From: Pseudooceanicola pacificus
GTDB lineage: Bacteria > Pseudomonadota > Alphaproteobacteria > Rhodobacterales > Rhodobacteraceae
Direction: 5' to 3'
DNA length: 64,000 bases
Assembly (NCBI RefSeq): GCF_009789075.1
Contig: NZ_WNXQ01000001.1
Coordinates: 372,001-436,000, forward strand
In this document: positions 29,730-39,300 of the stretch, one piece after another
Layout: the number at the start of each line of letters is the position of its first letter
How positions within the stretch are numbered: the stretch's first letter is position 1
The notes under the pieces: generated by a model
The model's input: only the letters and a program-made list of their open reading frames with translations
Told to the model about the DNA's origin: nothing
Database searches by the model: none
Translations under genes and position numbers: made by a program

Positions 29730-30548
29730 ATGGGTTTTCCCGGAACCTGGATGACCGAGAGCGAGAGTGTCGTGTACCGTGTGGTGCCGAAATGCGCCTG
29801 CTCGACCATCGGTCAGATCATGTTTTATTCCGACCACGGCGCGTTTTTCGACGGTGACATCCATGACGCCACCGGCGGCATGCACAAATGGGCCATCGAG
29901 GACAGCCAGAAGTTGATCGAGGACAACGTGCGCGGGCACAAGTCCTATGCCTTCACCTGCGTGCGCAACCCCTATACCCGCATCTTGTCGTCCTTCTTCG
30001 ACAAGATCTGCGGCATCCAGCGCAACGGCAACCGCTATCGCGGCAACCTGGTGCCCCTGCTGATCCAGAAATACGGGATCGAGGTCGGCGGCCCCGACGG
30101 CAAGGACGAGTTCGACCAGATCAAGTCGTTCCGCCGCTTCCTGCTGTTCGCCCGTGACACCATCCGCTGGCGCCGCCCGATGGAGCCCGACATCCACTGG
30201 TCGGCGATGGCCGGCCATATCTCGACCTATATCGTGAACGGCGGGCGCTACGACCACATCTTCTGGACCGAAAGCTTCAACGACGGGATGCAGGTCGTGC
30301 TGGACAGCATCGACAGCCGCCACGCGATCGACCTGAAGGAAATACCTCGCTTCAACGAAAGCGAGGGGCACGGCCCCAAGCGCGCGCATCCGGTCGAGGA
30401 CTATTTCGACGATCTGTCGATGCACCTGGTCTACGAAATCTACAAACGCGACTTCGACCTGTTCAAATACGATTTCGAGAACCCGGCCAACAAGATGCCG
30501 ATCGCCGAGATCGACCTGGACGAAGTCCACGCCAAGCTGGGCGAATAG
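29730..30548 (+). CDS. Sulfotransferase family 2 protein
   Basis: 272 residues of the carbohydrate (Golgi-type, family 2) sulfotransferase fold, which transfers sulfate from PAPS. The 5'-phosphosulfate loop VPKCACSTIGQIM is at about residues 19-31, and the 3'-phosphate motif CVRNPYTRILSSFFDKIC is at about 77-94. A domain-typical HWSAM and a Phe/Tyr-rich C-terminal end (YEIYKRDFDLFKYDF) follow. It lies between a glycosyltransferase and a methyltransferase, so sulfation of a surface glycan is a reasonable inference. Confidence 0.85.
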   Translation: MGFPGTWMTESESVVYRVVPKCACSTIGQIMFYSDHGAFFDGDIHDATGGMHKWAIEDSQKLIEDNVRGHKSYAFTCVRNPYTRILSSFFDKICGIQRNGNRYRGNLVPLLIQKYGIEVGGPDGKDEFDQIKSFRRFLLFARDTIRWRRPMEPDIHWSAMAGHISTYIVNGGRYDHIFWTESFNDGMQVVLDSIDSRHAIDLKEIPRFNESEGHGPKRAHPVEDYFDDLSMHLVYEIYKRDFDLFKYDFENPANKMPIAEIDLDEVHAKLGE

Positions 30549-30578
30549 GCCCGCCCCCCGGGGGCGCGGGCCCGGGGT

Positions 30579-31448
30579 TCAGATGTCGTTCCGGTCGTAG
30601 GTCGGCGGGATGTAGCTTGTCTGGATATCGCGTGCGAGGCCGCGCGCGCTTTCGCTTCCGGGATTGGCCGATTTCTTGAGGATGCAGATGAAGTCCATGT
30701 TGTAGGTGGGCTGCAGCATGATCATCTCGAACTGGATCAACCCGAGGTCGATGAAGTCGCCGATCAGCTCCGCGAACACCGGCGGGTCGAAATGCGACTG
30801 GTGGACAAAGGCATCCCGCGCGGTTTCGCCCCCGTTGTCCAGCAGGGCCTTCACATCGGCGATCCAGTCCTTGCGCTTGGCGACCAGCCGCCGGTCGGCC
30901 TGCTCGGCCGTCCAGCCGCCGATCTTCACCCCGTCGGGGCGCACGCCGTAGCGCATCTCGTCGACAAAGGCCTGGATCGACCCCTTGTCGCGCTGCTCGA
31001 TATAGGCCTCGACAAAGGCGCCAAGCAGCGTGGTCTGCTTCAGGCAGTCGAAGCAGAAGTTCTTGTCGGGGATCACCATCGCGTAAAGCCCGTCATCCAC
31101 CAGCACCTCGCCGACCTCGCGCAGGTGGCCGATCAGATTGGGGATGTGTTCGACCACATGGGACGAGGCGGCCCAGTCGAACCGCTCCCCCTCTGTCAGC
31201 TCGGCCAGCGTCTTGGTCCGGTCGAGGATGAAGTCGATCTCTTCCACCAGGTCGGGATTGCGGCCCTGCTGTTCCATCAGCTTCCTGAGGGCGCCGGTGC
31301 CACGGCTTTCGACGTATTTGACCTGTTTCCCCTCGCTCTTGCGGAACATGGGGTCGACGTGGGGCCCGAGCTCCAGGCCGCGCTTCGACTCGGCGTCGAT
31401 ATACGTCGCGATGGTCTGAATCTTTTCTTTGCGGGTAAAATGAAGCAT
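30579..31448 (-). CDS. Class I SAM-dependent methyltransferase
   Basis: 289 residues with a Rossmann methyltransferase N-half: motif I GLELGPHVDPMF (about 24-35), an acidic second strand, and FDWAASSHVVEHIPNLIGHL with the post-motif VEHI typical of methyltransferase 11/23 members. The C-half (from about residue 150) is a separate alpha/beta segment seen in sugar- or glycan-linked enzymes. ATG 31448 was chosen; a TTG six bases upstream is possible. Convergent with the sulfotransferase; target not known. Confidence 0.78.
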   Translation of the reverse strand: MLHFTRKEKIQTIATYIDAESKRGLELGPHVDPMFRKSEGKQVKYVESRGTGALRKLMEQQGRNPDLVEEIDFILDRTKTLAELTEGERFDWAASSHVVEHIPNLIGHLREVGEVLVDDGLYAMVIPDKNFCFDCLKQTTLLGAFVEAYIEQRDKGSIQAFVDEMRYGVRPDGVKIGGWTAEQADRRLVAKRKDWIADVKALLDNGGETARDAFVHQSHFDPPVFAELIGDFIDLGLIQFEMIMLQPTYNMDFICILKKSANPGSESARGLARDIQTSYIPPTYDRNDI

Positions 31449-31533
31449 GTCCAACTGCCGTCTATTGTGTTCGGGCGGACGTTATTCGCATCCGCAACAT
31501 TCAGGCAATCGACAAATGGCCGCTGCCGGGGCA

Positions 31534-31560
31534 GGCCCGTCCCGTATGCCGGAACGGGCC
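31534..31560. terminator. Hairpin downstream of the peroxiredoxin gene
   Basis: GGCCCGTCCCG-TATGC-CGGAACGGGCC forms an 11-base-pair stem with one G-T pair, 11 bases after the peroxiredoxin stop. No T-run on either side, so termination is likely but not certain. Confidence 0.45.
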
Positions 31561-31571
31561 CGGAACCGTTC

Positions 31572-32225
31572 TCAGGCCGGGGCCTTGGCGAAGCGCAGGT
31601 AGGGCAGCTTCTTGTCCAGCTTGCCGTATTTCGCTTCGGCTGCCGCATCGTCCAGCGACAGGGCCACGATCACGTCGTCGCCCGGCACCCAGTTGGCCGG
31701 GGCGGCAATCGGTTTCTCATAGGTCGCCTGCAGCGCGTCCAGCGCGCGCAGCACCTCGCCGAAATTCCGGCCGATGGTCATCGGGTAGGTCATCATCAGC
31801 TTCAGCTTCTTGTCCGGCCCGACGATGAACACGGAACGCACCGTGGCGCTGTCGTTGGGGGTCGGGTTGTCGGGCAGATAGGCCTCCGACGGCAGCATGT
31901 CGAACAGCTTGGCCACTTCCAGGTTCTTGTCCGCGATGATCGGGAACCCGGCCTTGGCGCCGGCAAAGCTTTCGATGTCACCCTTCCATTTCACGTGATC
32001 CTCGGCGCTGTCGACCGAGATGCCGATGACCTTGGTCCCGCGCTTGGCCCATTCGTCGGCCAGCTGGGCCACGGCGCCGAATTCGGTGGTGCAGACCGGG
32101 GTGAAATCCTTGGGGTGCGAAAACATGATCGCCCAGTTGTCGCCAATGAAATCATGGAACTTGATTTCGCCCTGGTCGGTCTCGGCGGTAAAGTTCGGGA
32201 CGGTGTCGTTGATGCGCAGTGCCAT
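31572..32225 (-). CDS. 1-Cys peroxiredoxin (Prx6 type)
   Basis: 217-residue thiol peroxidase that reduces hydroperoxides. The peroxidatic cysteine is Cys45 in HPKDFTPVCTTEFGA. There is no other cysteine in the protein, so it works by the 1-Cys mechanism and needs an external reductant. The Prx6 C-terminal dimerisation arm (ANWVPGDDVIVALSL) is present. Transcribed divergently from the aldehyde dehydrogenase; the 171-base gap holds both promoters. Confidence 0.94.
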   Translation of the reverse strand: MALRINDTVPNFTAETDQGEIKFHDFIGDNWAIMFSHPKDFTPVCTTEFGAVAQLADEWAKRGTKVIGISVDSAEDHVKWKGDIESFAGAKAGFPIIADKNLEVAKLFDMLPSEAYLPDNPTPNDSATVRSVFIVGPDKKLKLMMTYPMTIGRNFGEVLRALDALQATYEKPIAAPANWVPGDDVIVALSLDDAAAEAKYGKLDKKLPYLRFAKAPA

Positions 32226-32396
32226 GTGAGTCCTCCGTATGGTTCCGCGTTCCTCGCCACCCTAGATAGACGGCACAAGGCGGCTTTGCACCCCCCCGCC
32301 GCTTGCACAGGCATGGGCGGAGTGACACAGTGTCGCCAGACTCGCGGAAGGTCCGCTCGCATTGCGGAAATCTGCGGATGGAAAAGGGAGAATACC

Positions 32397-33836
32397 ATGA
32401 TCGAGAAACGCCAGTTCTATATCGATGGCGCCTGGGTCGCGCCGAAGGATGGCCGCGACCACAATGTCATCGACCCGTCGACCGAAGAGCCCTGCGCGGT
32501 GATTTCGCTGGGCGGCCAGGGTGACGTGGACGCTGCCGTTGCCGCCGCCAAGAAGGCCTTCCCGGCCTGGATGGCGACCCCGGCAGAAGAGCGCATCGCG
32601 CTGGTCGAGAAGTTCCTGGAAATCTACACCGCCCGCGGCGCGGAAATGGCCGAAGCGATTTCGACCGAGATGGGCGCCCCCATCGACATGGCCAAGACCC
32701 AGCAGGTCGGCGCCGGGATGGGCCACACCAAGAATTTCATCCGCGCGGCCAAGGAATTCCAGTTCAACCGTCCGCTCAGCGAGAAATCGCCCGACACGCG
32801 GATCATCTACGAGCCGATCGGCGTCTGCGCCCTGATCACGCCGTGGAACTGGCCGATGAACCAGGTCACGCTCAAGGTCATCGCGGCCCTGATCGCAGGC
32901 TGCACCATGGTTCTGAAACCTTCCGAGGAAAGCCCGCTGAACGGTCTGCTCTTTGCCGAGATGATCGACCAGGCCGGATTCCCCAAGGGTGTGTTCAACC
33001 TGGTGAACGGCGATGGCGCGGGCGTGGGCACCATGCTGACCACGCATAAAGATGTCGACATGGTCAGCTTCACCGGCTCGACCCGGGCCGGCATCGCGAT
33101 CTCGAAAGCTGCCGCCGAAAGCCTGAAGCGCGTGCACCTGGAACTGGGTGGCAAGGGCGCCAACGTGATCTTCGAGGATGCCGACGATGCCGCCGTCAAG
33201 CGCGGCGTGCTGCACATGATGAACAACTCGGGCCAGTCCTGCAACGCGCCCAGCCGGATGCTGGTGCAGCGCGGGGCCTATGACAAGGCGGTGGAAACCG
33301 CGGCCGAGGTTGCCGGCATGGTCAGCGTCGGGTCGGCCCATGACAGCGGCCGCCACATCGGGCCGGTGGTGAACGAGACCCAGTTCAACAAGATCCAGGA
33401 CCTGATCCAGAAGGGCATCGACGAGGGCGCGCGCCTTGTCGCCGGCGGCACCGGGCGGCCCGACGGGCTGAACCGCGGCTTTTTCGTCAAGCCGACGGTC
33501 TTTGCCGACGTGACCAACCAGATGACCATCGCGCGCGAAGAGATCTTTGGCCCGGTCCTGTCGATCATTCCCTTCGACACCGAGGAAGAGGCTGTCGAGA
33601 TCGCCAATGACACGCCCTATGGCCTGACCAACTATGTCCAGACGCAGGACTCGGCCAAGGCACAGCGCATGGCGACTTCGCTGCGGTCGGGCATGGTCGA
33701 GATGAACGGCCAGCCGCGCGGGCCGGGCGCGCCCTTCGGCGGCATGAAGGCATCGGGCAACGGCCGCGAAGGCGGTGTCTGGGGTCTGGAAGACTTCATG
33801 GAGGTCAAGGCCGTTTCGGGCTGGGCGGCCGAGTAA
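32397..33836 (+). CDS. NAD(P)-dependent aldehyde dehydrogenase
   Basis: 479 residues of the ALDH superfamily. Cofactor-binding ITPWNWPMNQVTLKV (about 142-156), FTGSTRAG, catalytic glutamate in LELGGKGANVIFED (about 250) and nucleophilic cysteine in NNSGQSCNAPSRM (about 284) are all intact; EEIFGPVLSIIPF follows. Substrate cannot be told from sequence; broad aliphatic or betaine-type aldehydes are possible. Start is ATG after GGGAG. The frame is open far upstream, but only noise precedes this start. Confidence 0.94.
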   Translation: MIEKRQFYIDGAWVAPKDGRDHNVIDPSTEEPCAVISLGGQGDVDAAVAAAKKAFPAWMATPAEERIALVEKFLEIYTARGAEMAEAISTEMGAPIDMAKTQQVGAGMGHTKNFIRAAKEFQFNRPLSEKSPDTRIIYEPIGVCALITPWNWPMNQVTLKVIAALIAGCTMVLKPSEESPLNGLLFAEMIDQAGFPKGVFNLVNGDGAGVGTMLTTHKDVDMVSFTGSTRAGIAISKAAAESLKRVHLELGGKGANVIFEDADDAAVKRGVLHMMNNSGQSCNAPSRMLVQRGAYDKAVETAAEVAGMVSVGSAHDSGRHIGPVVNETQFNKIQDLIQKGIDEGARLVAGGTGRPDGLNRGFFVKPTVFADVTNQMTIAREEIFGPVLSIIPFDTEEEAVEIANDTPYGLTNYVQTQDSAKAQRMATSLRSGMVEMNGQPRGPGAPFGGMKASGNGREGGVWGLEDFMEVKAVSGWAAE

Positions 33837-33883
33837 GCGCCCCGGGGCCACTCCGGCCCCGCAACGATTCCGAACGCCACAGG

Positions 33884-33905
33884 GGGCAGCCAGCGGCTGC
33901 CCTTT
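33884..33905 (+). terminator. Intrinsic terminator after the aldehyde dehydrogenase
   Basis: GGGCAGCC-AGC-GGCTGCCC-TTT: an eight-base-pair stem with a three-base loop, then a short T-run, 48 bases after the stop codon. A second GC hairpin, CGGGGCC-ACTCC-GGCCCCG (33843-33861), precedes it. Confidence 0.75.
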
Positions 33906-34590
33906 GTCATGTCGTGATGCCGGATTTGCCCGAAGGGAAAGACAGGACGGCGCCCACACCCTGAGGTGCGGGCGACCGTCCGGGTCGGCAAGGCCACCTC
34001 TTACTCTTCACCAAACAACCGTGCACATTGCCGCTTCGACTTCATCGGCGAACCGAATGCGGCGCATAAGCCCTGCACGCAGAGGTGATGTGGTATTCCG
34101 GGACAACCAACGGATGCGCACACCAGATTGACACTGTTAACAAATCATTACCCAAGAAACACAACAACTCGTAACCACGGCAAACTTGCCGCTATATCTA
34201 GGTGTGCAGGTCCATTCGTGCCCACGTTTCCCGACCCACATCCTAACATTTGTCGGACATTGTGTTCCAAATGTGACCAGCATTTTGCGAATTGAGGTTC
34301 CGCTCTGGTTGCAAAAGGTACTATCGGAAAATGCCCCACTAAACGATTGAATACACCCCAGAAATCTTGCCACATTTTCAATCCGCACTTTTGCACACCC
34401 GGCGTTGCACGTTTCGGGCAGCTTGGGAAAAACACTCCGGGATAGTTGATTTCGACAATCAGTTTCCTCCGATCCGTCCTCATGCTCATGGAAGGCGGAA
34501 CATTTTTCACCGGGACAATCCGCCCCGGCTCGCTTAGCCTGATCTTGTCCGGAAGCGGACAGGGGTGATTCTGACAGTCGGAGAGTGGAT
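33906..34590. other. Low-GC intergenic stretch without a supportable gene
   Basis: About 680 bases between the aldehyde dehydrogenase terminator and the next gene. From about 34130 to 34560 the GC content falls by eye to roughly 45-50 percent, far below its neighbours. Minus-strand frames exist (for example 34148-34510), but they have no ribosome-binding site and no recognisable family. A TTGACA at 34128 has no fitting -10 box. It may hold a promoter region or a decayed insertion. Confidence 0.5.
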
Positions 34591-35232
34591 TTGGCGGCGA
34601 GGTCCGACCGGGAAGAATGGGCTGCGCTCTCGCTTGTGCTTGCGTGGGTCTGCGCGGCCTGGGGCATCGTGGTGATGGTCGGGGGCTGGCTTTTGAACCT
34701 GGACATCCTGCTGGGTCTTGCGCCCGGGTTCCGCATGGTTCCCAGCACCGCCCTGTGCTTCATCCTCCTCGGCTTCGGGCTTGGGCTTGCCTGGTCCTGC
34801 GAGCCGTCGCGGGCCAAGCTGGCCTATCGCATCGGCTATGTCGTCGTCGCCATCGCGGTTGCGAACCTGGCCACCTTCATCGTGCGTGACCCGGCCGGGC
34901 TGGACCGGGTGCTGATGCCCTGGATCGGGCCGCTCGACATGATGTCGCCGGCGACCTCGATCGGGATGCTGATGGCCAGCTACTGCCTGTTCGCCGTGAT
35001 GGCGCCGGACAATCCCGATCCCGACGGCATGCTCTATTTCTCGGTCCTCGGCGCCTCCACCGGCTTCGGTGTCGTGGCGGCCAGCCTGCTGGACCCGCTG
35101 GCGCTGGTCGATTTCAACTTCTTCCGGTCGATGTCGGTCTACACGGCGATCCTGTTCGTGGTGTATTTCGTCGCCATCCTCGCCTACCCGGCCGAACGGC
35201 TTGGACGGGTGGTCTATCGCCGGCGCATCTGA
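34591..35232 (+). CDS. Orphan multi-helix membrane domain resembling a sensor-kinase N terminus
   Basis: 213 residues with five or six hydrophobic helices. Near the N terminus, FRMVPSTALCFILLGFGLGL closely resembles the NTALCFLLLGLAL motif in membrane sensing domains that precede PAS, kinase or GGDEF modules in other bacteria, but here no such module follows. There is no ATG. TTG 34591 has GGAG seven bases upstream; GTG 34585 is also possible but too close to that site. Gap of 68 bases to the kinase-like gene on the same strand. Function unknown. Confidence 0.62.
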   Translation: MAARSDREEWAALSLVLAWVCAAWGIVVMVGGWLLNLDILLGLAPGFRMVPSTALCFILLGFGLGLAWSCEPSRAKLAYRIGYVVVAIAVANLATFIVRDPAGLDRVLMPWIGPLDMMSPATSIGMLMASYCLFAVMAPDNPDPDGMLYFSVLGASTGFGVVAASLLDPLALVDFNFFRSMSVYTAILFVVYFVAILAYPAERLGRVVYRRRI

Positions 35233-35300
35233 TCCGGCATTGCCTCGGGGCGCGGTTGCGGGATACACCGCCCCGACCCAGCAGACGAGGCATCCTCTCC

Positions 35301-36341
35301 GTGACAGGCCAATCCCAGGACAGCGATTTCGTGACCGTCACGGTGCTGAAACGCGATGCCTTTTCGGAAACGGTGACCGGGCATCTGGCCGGGGATCCCG
35401 CTACCCGCCTGGCCCTGCGCAAGCTGGACGAACTGCCCCTCTGGTCACGCCCCATCGCCCGCTTTCTGGCCCGGCGCGAGGTGCGCGCGCTGAGAGAGGT
35501 GCAGGGCATCACCGGCACGCCGCAGCTGTTGCGATCCGACCGGCAGGGCATCCTGCGCAGCTGGTCCGAGGGCACGCCGCTGCAACTGGCGCGCCCGGCC
35601 ACGCCCGCCTTCTACCGCGACGCCCGCCGCCTGCTGCGCGAGCTGCGGCATCGGGGCGTGACCCACAACGACATCGCCAAGCCGCAGAACTGGCTGATGA
35701 CGCCCGAGGGGCTGGCGGCGGTGATCGATTTCCAGCTGGCCTCGGTCCACCGGCGGCGGGGCAAGCTGTTCCGCGTGATGGCGCGCGAGGATCTGCGCCA
35801 CCTGCTGAAGCAGAAGCGCGCCTTTGCGCCCCACCTGCTGACCCCGTCGGAACGGCGGATGCTGGACCGCAAGGCCCTGCCCGCCCGCGTCTGGATGGCC
35901 ACGGCCAAGCCGCTTTACAACTACGTCACGCGGCGCCTGATGAACTGGTCGGATGGCGAGGGCACCGGCGACCGTCTGGAATACGACGGCCCGCCCATCG
36001 TGGCGGCCATCGAGGGGTCCGGCGCGGTGACGGGCTATTTCGTCACCACCTACGCCCTGCCCTCGCAAGGGGTCGGGGTCTATGTGTTTGCCGAAACCGC
36101 CCTGTCGCAGGCCGAGCTCAGGGCGCTGATCCCCGAGTCGAACGCCGACCTGGTGCAGCCCGTCGCCGATCTGCCGCGCACGCCCGAGGGGCTGGCCCGC
36201 GCCGATCTGCTGGCGCTGGTCGCCACCAACCGGCTGGACGAGCTGGAAGAGGCGCTGAAACGCGAACCCGACATGCGCGCGCCGATGGCGCCGATCATCG
36301 CGCACCGGCTGAACCTGACGGACCGGATCCTGCGCCGCTAG
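35301..36341 (+). CDS. Protein-kinase-like protein (RIO/lipopolysaccharide-kinase type)
   Basis: 346 residues from a GTG start. A eukaryotic-like kinase core is visible: HNDIAKPQNWL (catalytic Asp124, Asn130) and IDFQLASVH in place of DFG (Asp143). A regular glycine-rich loop is not obvious, as in RIO-like and heptose/Kdo kinases, so either protein or sugar phosphorylation is possible. The C-terminal ~110 residues (VAAIEGSGAVTGYFVTTYAL onward) are a separate domain I do not recognise. The gene follows the orphan membrane domain and is convergent with the RND permease. Confidence 0.72.
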   Translation: MTGQSQDSDFVTVTVLKRDAFSETVTGHLAGDPATRLALRKLDELPLWSRPIARFLARREVRALREVQGITGTPQLLRSDRQGILRSWSEGTPLQLARPATPAFYRDARRLLRELRHRGVTHNDIAKPQNWLMTPEGLAAVIDFQLASVHRRRGKLFRVMAREDLRHLLKQKRAFAPHLLTPSERRMLDRKALPARVWMATAKPLYNYVTRRLMNWSDGEGTGDRLEYDGPPIVAAIEGSGAVTGYFVTTYALPSQGVGVYVFAETALSQAELRALIPESNADLVQPVADLPRTPEGLARADLLALVATNRLDELEEALKREPDMRAPMAPIIAHRLNLTDRILRR

Positions 36342-39300
36342 GCGGTGGCGGCCTGCATCTCGCGCGCCAGGCGTTTTTCTTCCTCGACCTTGGGCTTGGT
36401 GAACCGGGCCAGCAGCAGATAGGCCACCGGCGTCAGGTACAGGGTCGAAATCGTGGCCAGCCCCAGCCCGCCGACGATGACCCAGCCAAGCGCCTCGCGC
36501 GCCTCGGCCCCCGCGCCCGAGGACAGGATCAGCGGCACGCCGCCCAGCACGGTCGAGGTCATGGTCATCATCACCGGGCGCAGCCGGATGGTGGATGCCT
36601 CGAAGATCGCATCGCGCAGATCCCGGCCCTGGTCGCGCAGAGCATTGGCGAATTCCACGATCAGGATCCCGTTCTTGGCCATGATGCCGATCAGCATGAC
36701 CAGCCCGATCTGGGAATAGACGTTCAGCGTCAGCCCCGTCAGCACCAGCGCGATGGCGGCGCAGGCCAGGCCCAGCGGTACGGTCGACATGACCACGATG
36801 GCCGAGATGAAGCTTTCGAACTGCGCCGAAAGCACGAGAAAGACCACCACGATGGCAAAGCCGAAGGTCAGCAGCATCCCGCCCGAAGTCTGGTCGAGCG
36901 TGGCCGCCTCGGCCAGGGGGACGATGCGGTTCTCCTCCGACAGGATCTCGTCGCCCAGGCGTTCGACCTCGTCCATCGCGCTGCCCAGCGACAGGGCCGG
37001 CGTCAGCCCGGCGGTGATCTCGACGGATCGGTTCTGCCCTTCGCGGTTCAGCTCGGGCGCGACGGCGCGTTCGGTCAGCCGCACGAAGGTCGACATCGGC
37101 ACCATCTGCCCGTCGCCCGCCCGGATGAAGACGTTTTCCAGGTCCGAGGGATCGTTCACCGGGGTCGAGGTCGACAGCATCTGAATGTCGTAGCTGGTAT
37201 TCTCGATGAAGACCTCGCCCACCGACCGCCCGTCGAGCACGGCCTGCAGCGCCTCGCCCAGCCCGGTGATGTCGATGCCCAGGTCCGAGGCGCGGGTGCG
37301 GTCGATCTCGATGAACAGCTGTGGCAGCGTGGTTTCGTATTCCAGCCGCACCTGCCCCATGGCCGGGTTCTGCGACATGGCGGCGGTCAGCCGGTCGGCC
37401 ACATCGGCCAACTGGCTGTAATTGTTGCCGGTGATGGCAAAGGACAGCCCCCGCCCGGCGCCCCGGATGCCCAGGGAATTCGGCTGGATGGCAAAGGCGC
37501 GCACGCCGATCACGTTGCGCAGCCCGCGGTTGATGTCGCCGACGATCTCGTCCTGCGAGCGGGTGCGTTCGTCCCACGGGGCCAGCGACATGACCATGAA
37601 CCCGCGCGAATTCGACCCGAAGCCGGTGATCGAAAAGACCGACACGATTTCGCCGCTGTCCCTGAGCGGGCCGAGGGTATCCTCGATCTCCTGCATCTTC
37701 GAGGTGGTGTAGTTCAGCGACACGCCCTGCGGCGCGGTGACCGACAGCAGGGCGACGGCGCGGTCCTCGCGCGGGGTCAGCTCCTGCTTGATGGCGCCCG
37801 ACATCATGACAGCGGTCAGGGCAAAGAGCACGGCGATGACCAGGATCACCAGCGGCATGTTCAGCGACCAGCGCAGCGTGGCGGCGTAGAACCCGCCCAG
37901 CCGGTTGCCCAGCCAGACCATCGGCCCGCGTGGGTTGTGGTCGATAGGGCGGGTCAGCAGGCGGCTTGCCAGCACCGGGCAGAGCGTCAGCGCCACGACC
38001 GAGGACAGCATGACCGCGATGGCCAGGGTAAAGCCGAATTCGCGGAACAGCCCGCCCACCTGCCCCGGCAGAAAGGACAGCGGGATGAACACAGCCGCAA
38101 GCGTCGCCGTCGTGGTGACGACGGCAAAGAACACCTCTTGCGTGCCCAGCACGGCGGCGGCGCGGGGGCCCACGCCCATGCCACGGCGGCGGACGATGTT
38201 TTCCAGCACCACGATGGCATCGTCGACCACCATGCCCGTCGCCAGCACCAGCGCCAGCAGCGTCAGGATATTGACCGAAAAGCCGACAAGGTAGAGCGCG
38301 GCGATGGTGCCGATCAGGGCCACCGGCATGGTCAGCGCGGGGATCAGCGTCGCGCGGATGTCGCGCAGGAAGACGTAGATGATGGCGATCACGATGGCGA
38401 CGGCCAGGATCAGCGTCAGCATCACCTCGCTGATCGAGCCGTTGATGAACTGCGCGTCATCCGAGGTGATGAAGATATCCACGTCCTCGGGCAGGGTCTG
38501 GGACAGCTCGTCCACCACACGGTGCACGTTTTCGGAAATCTCCAGCGTGTTGGATGTCGCCTGCCGGATCACGCCGATGCCGATGCCGGTCTGGCCGTTG
38601 GCGCGCAGCACCGTCTCGTTCGGTGCGGGGCCAAGCTCCACCTTGGCCACGTCGCCCAGCACCACGTTGTCGGCCACCTCCAGCGCCTCGAAGGCCTCGC
38701 TGGTTGCCACCAGCGCGGTGGTGCGCACGTTGATCGACTGGCGGTCCCCAGACAGGTCCCCCGCCGGCACGTCATAGGCCACGTCGCCAAGCGCGGCGCG
38801 CAGGTTGGCCAGCGTCAGCCCGCGCGAGGCAAGTTCGCGCTGGTCGATATCGACGCGAAAGATCGGTTCGCGGTCGCCATAGATCTGCAGGTCGGCCACC
38901 CCCTCGATCGAGATCAGGCGGTCCTCGACCCGGTCGGTCACGATGCGCGTCAGCTCTTGCGGCGAGCGGGTGGCCGAGGTGACGGCCAGGCGCAGCACCG
39001 GCTGAGCATTGGCATCGGCCTTGACGATTTCCGGCACCTCCGCCCCGTCCGGCAGGTTGTTGGCGATCCGCGCCATCGCGTCGCGCGTGTCGGTGGCAGC
39101 GACGTCCAGATCGACGTCGTCGCCGAATTCCAGGGTCACCCGGCTGCGCCCGTAACGCGAGTTGGACGAGATCGTGCGGATGCCCGACACCCGGCCCACC
39201 GCGCCCTCGACGCGCGAGGTCAGTTCCTGGTCCACCGTTTCGGGCGAGGCGCCGGCATAGCGGGTCGTCACCGTCACCACGGGCCGGTCGACATCGGGCA

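Noticed and set aside
31449-31454. TTG start for the methyltransferase
   Set aside because: Gives only two more residues; the ATG at 31448 is simpler and no better site supports the TTG.
34137-34817. Minus-strand frames in the low-GC gap
   Set aside because: No ribosome-binding site, no family resemblance, and the longest runs into the reverse of the membrane-domain gene.
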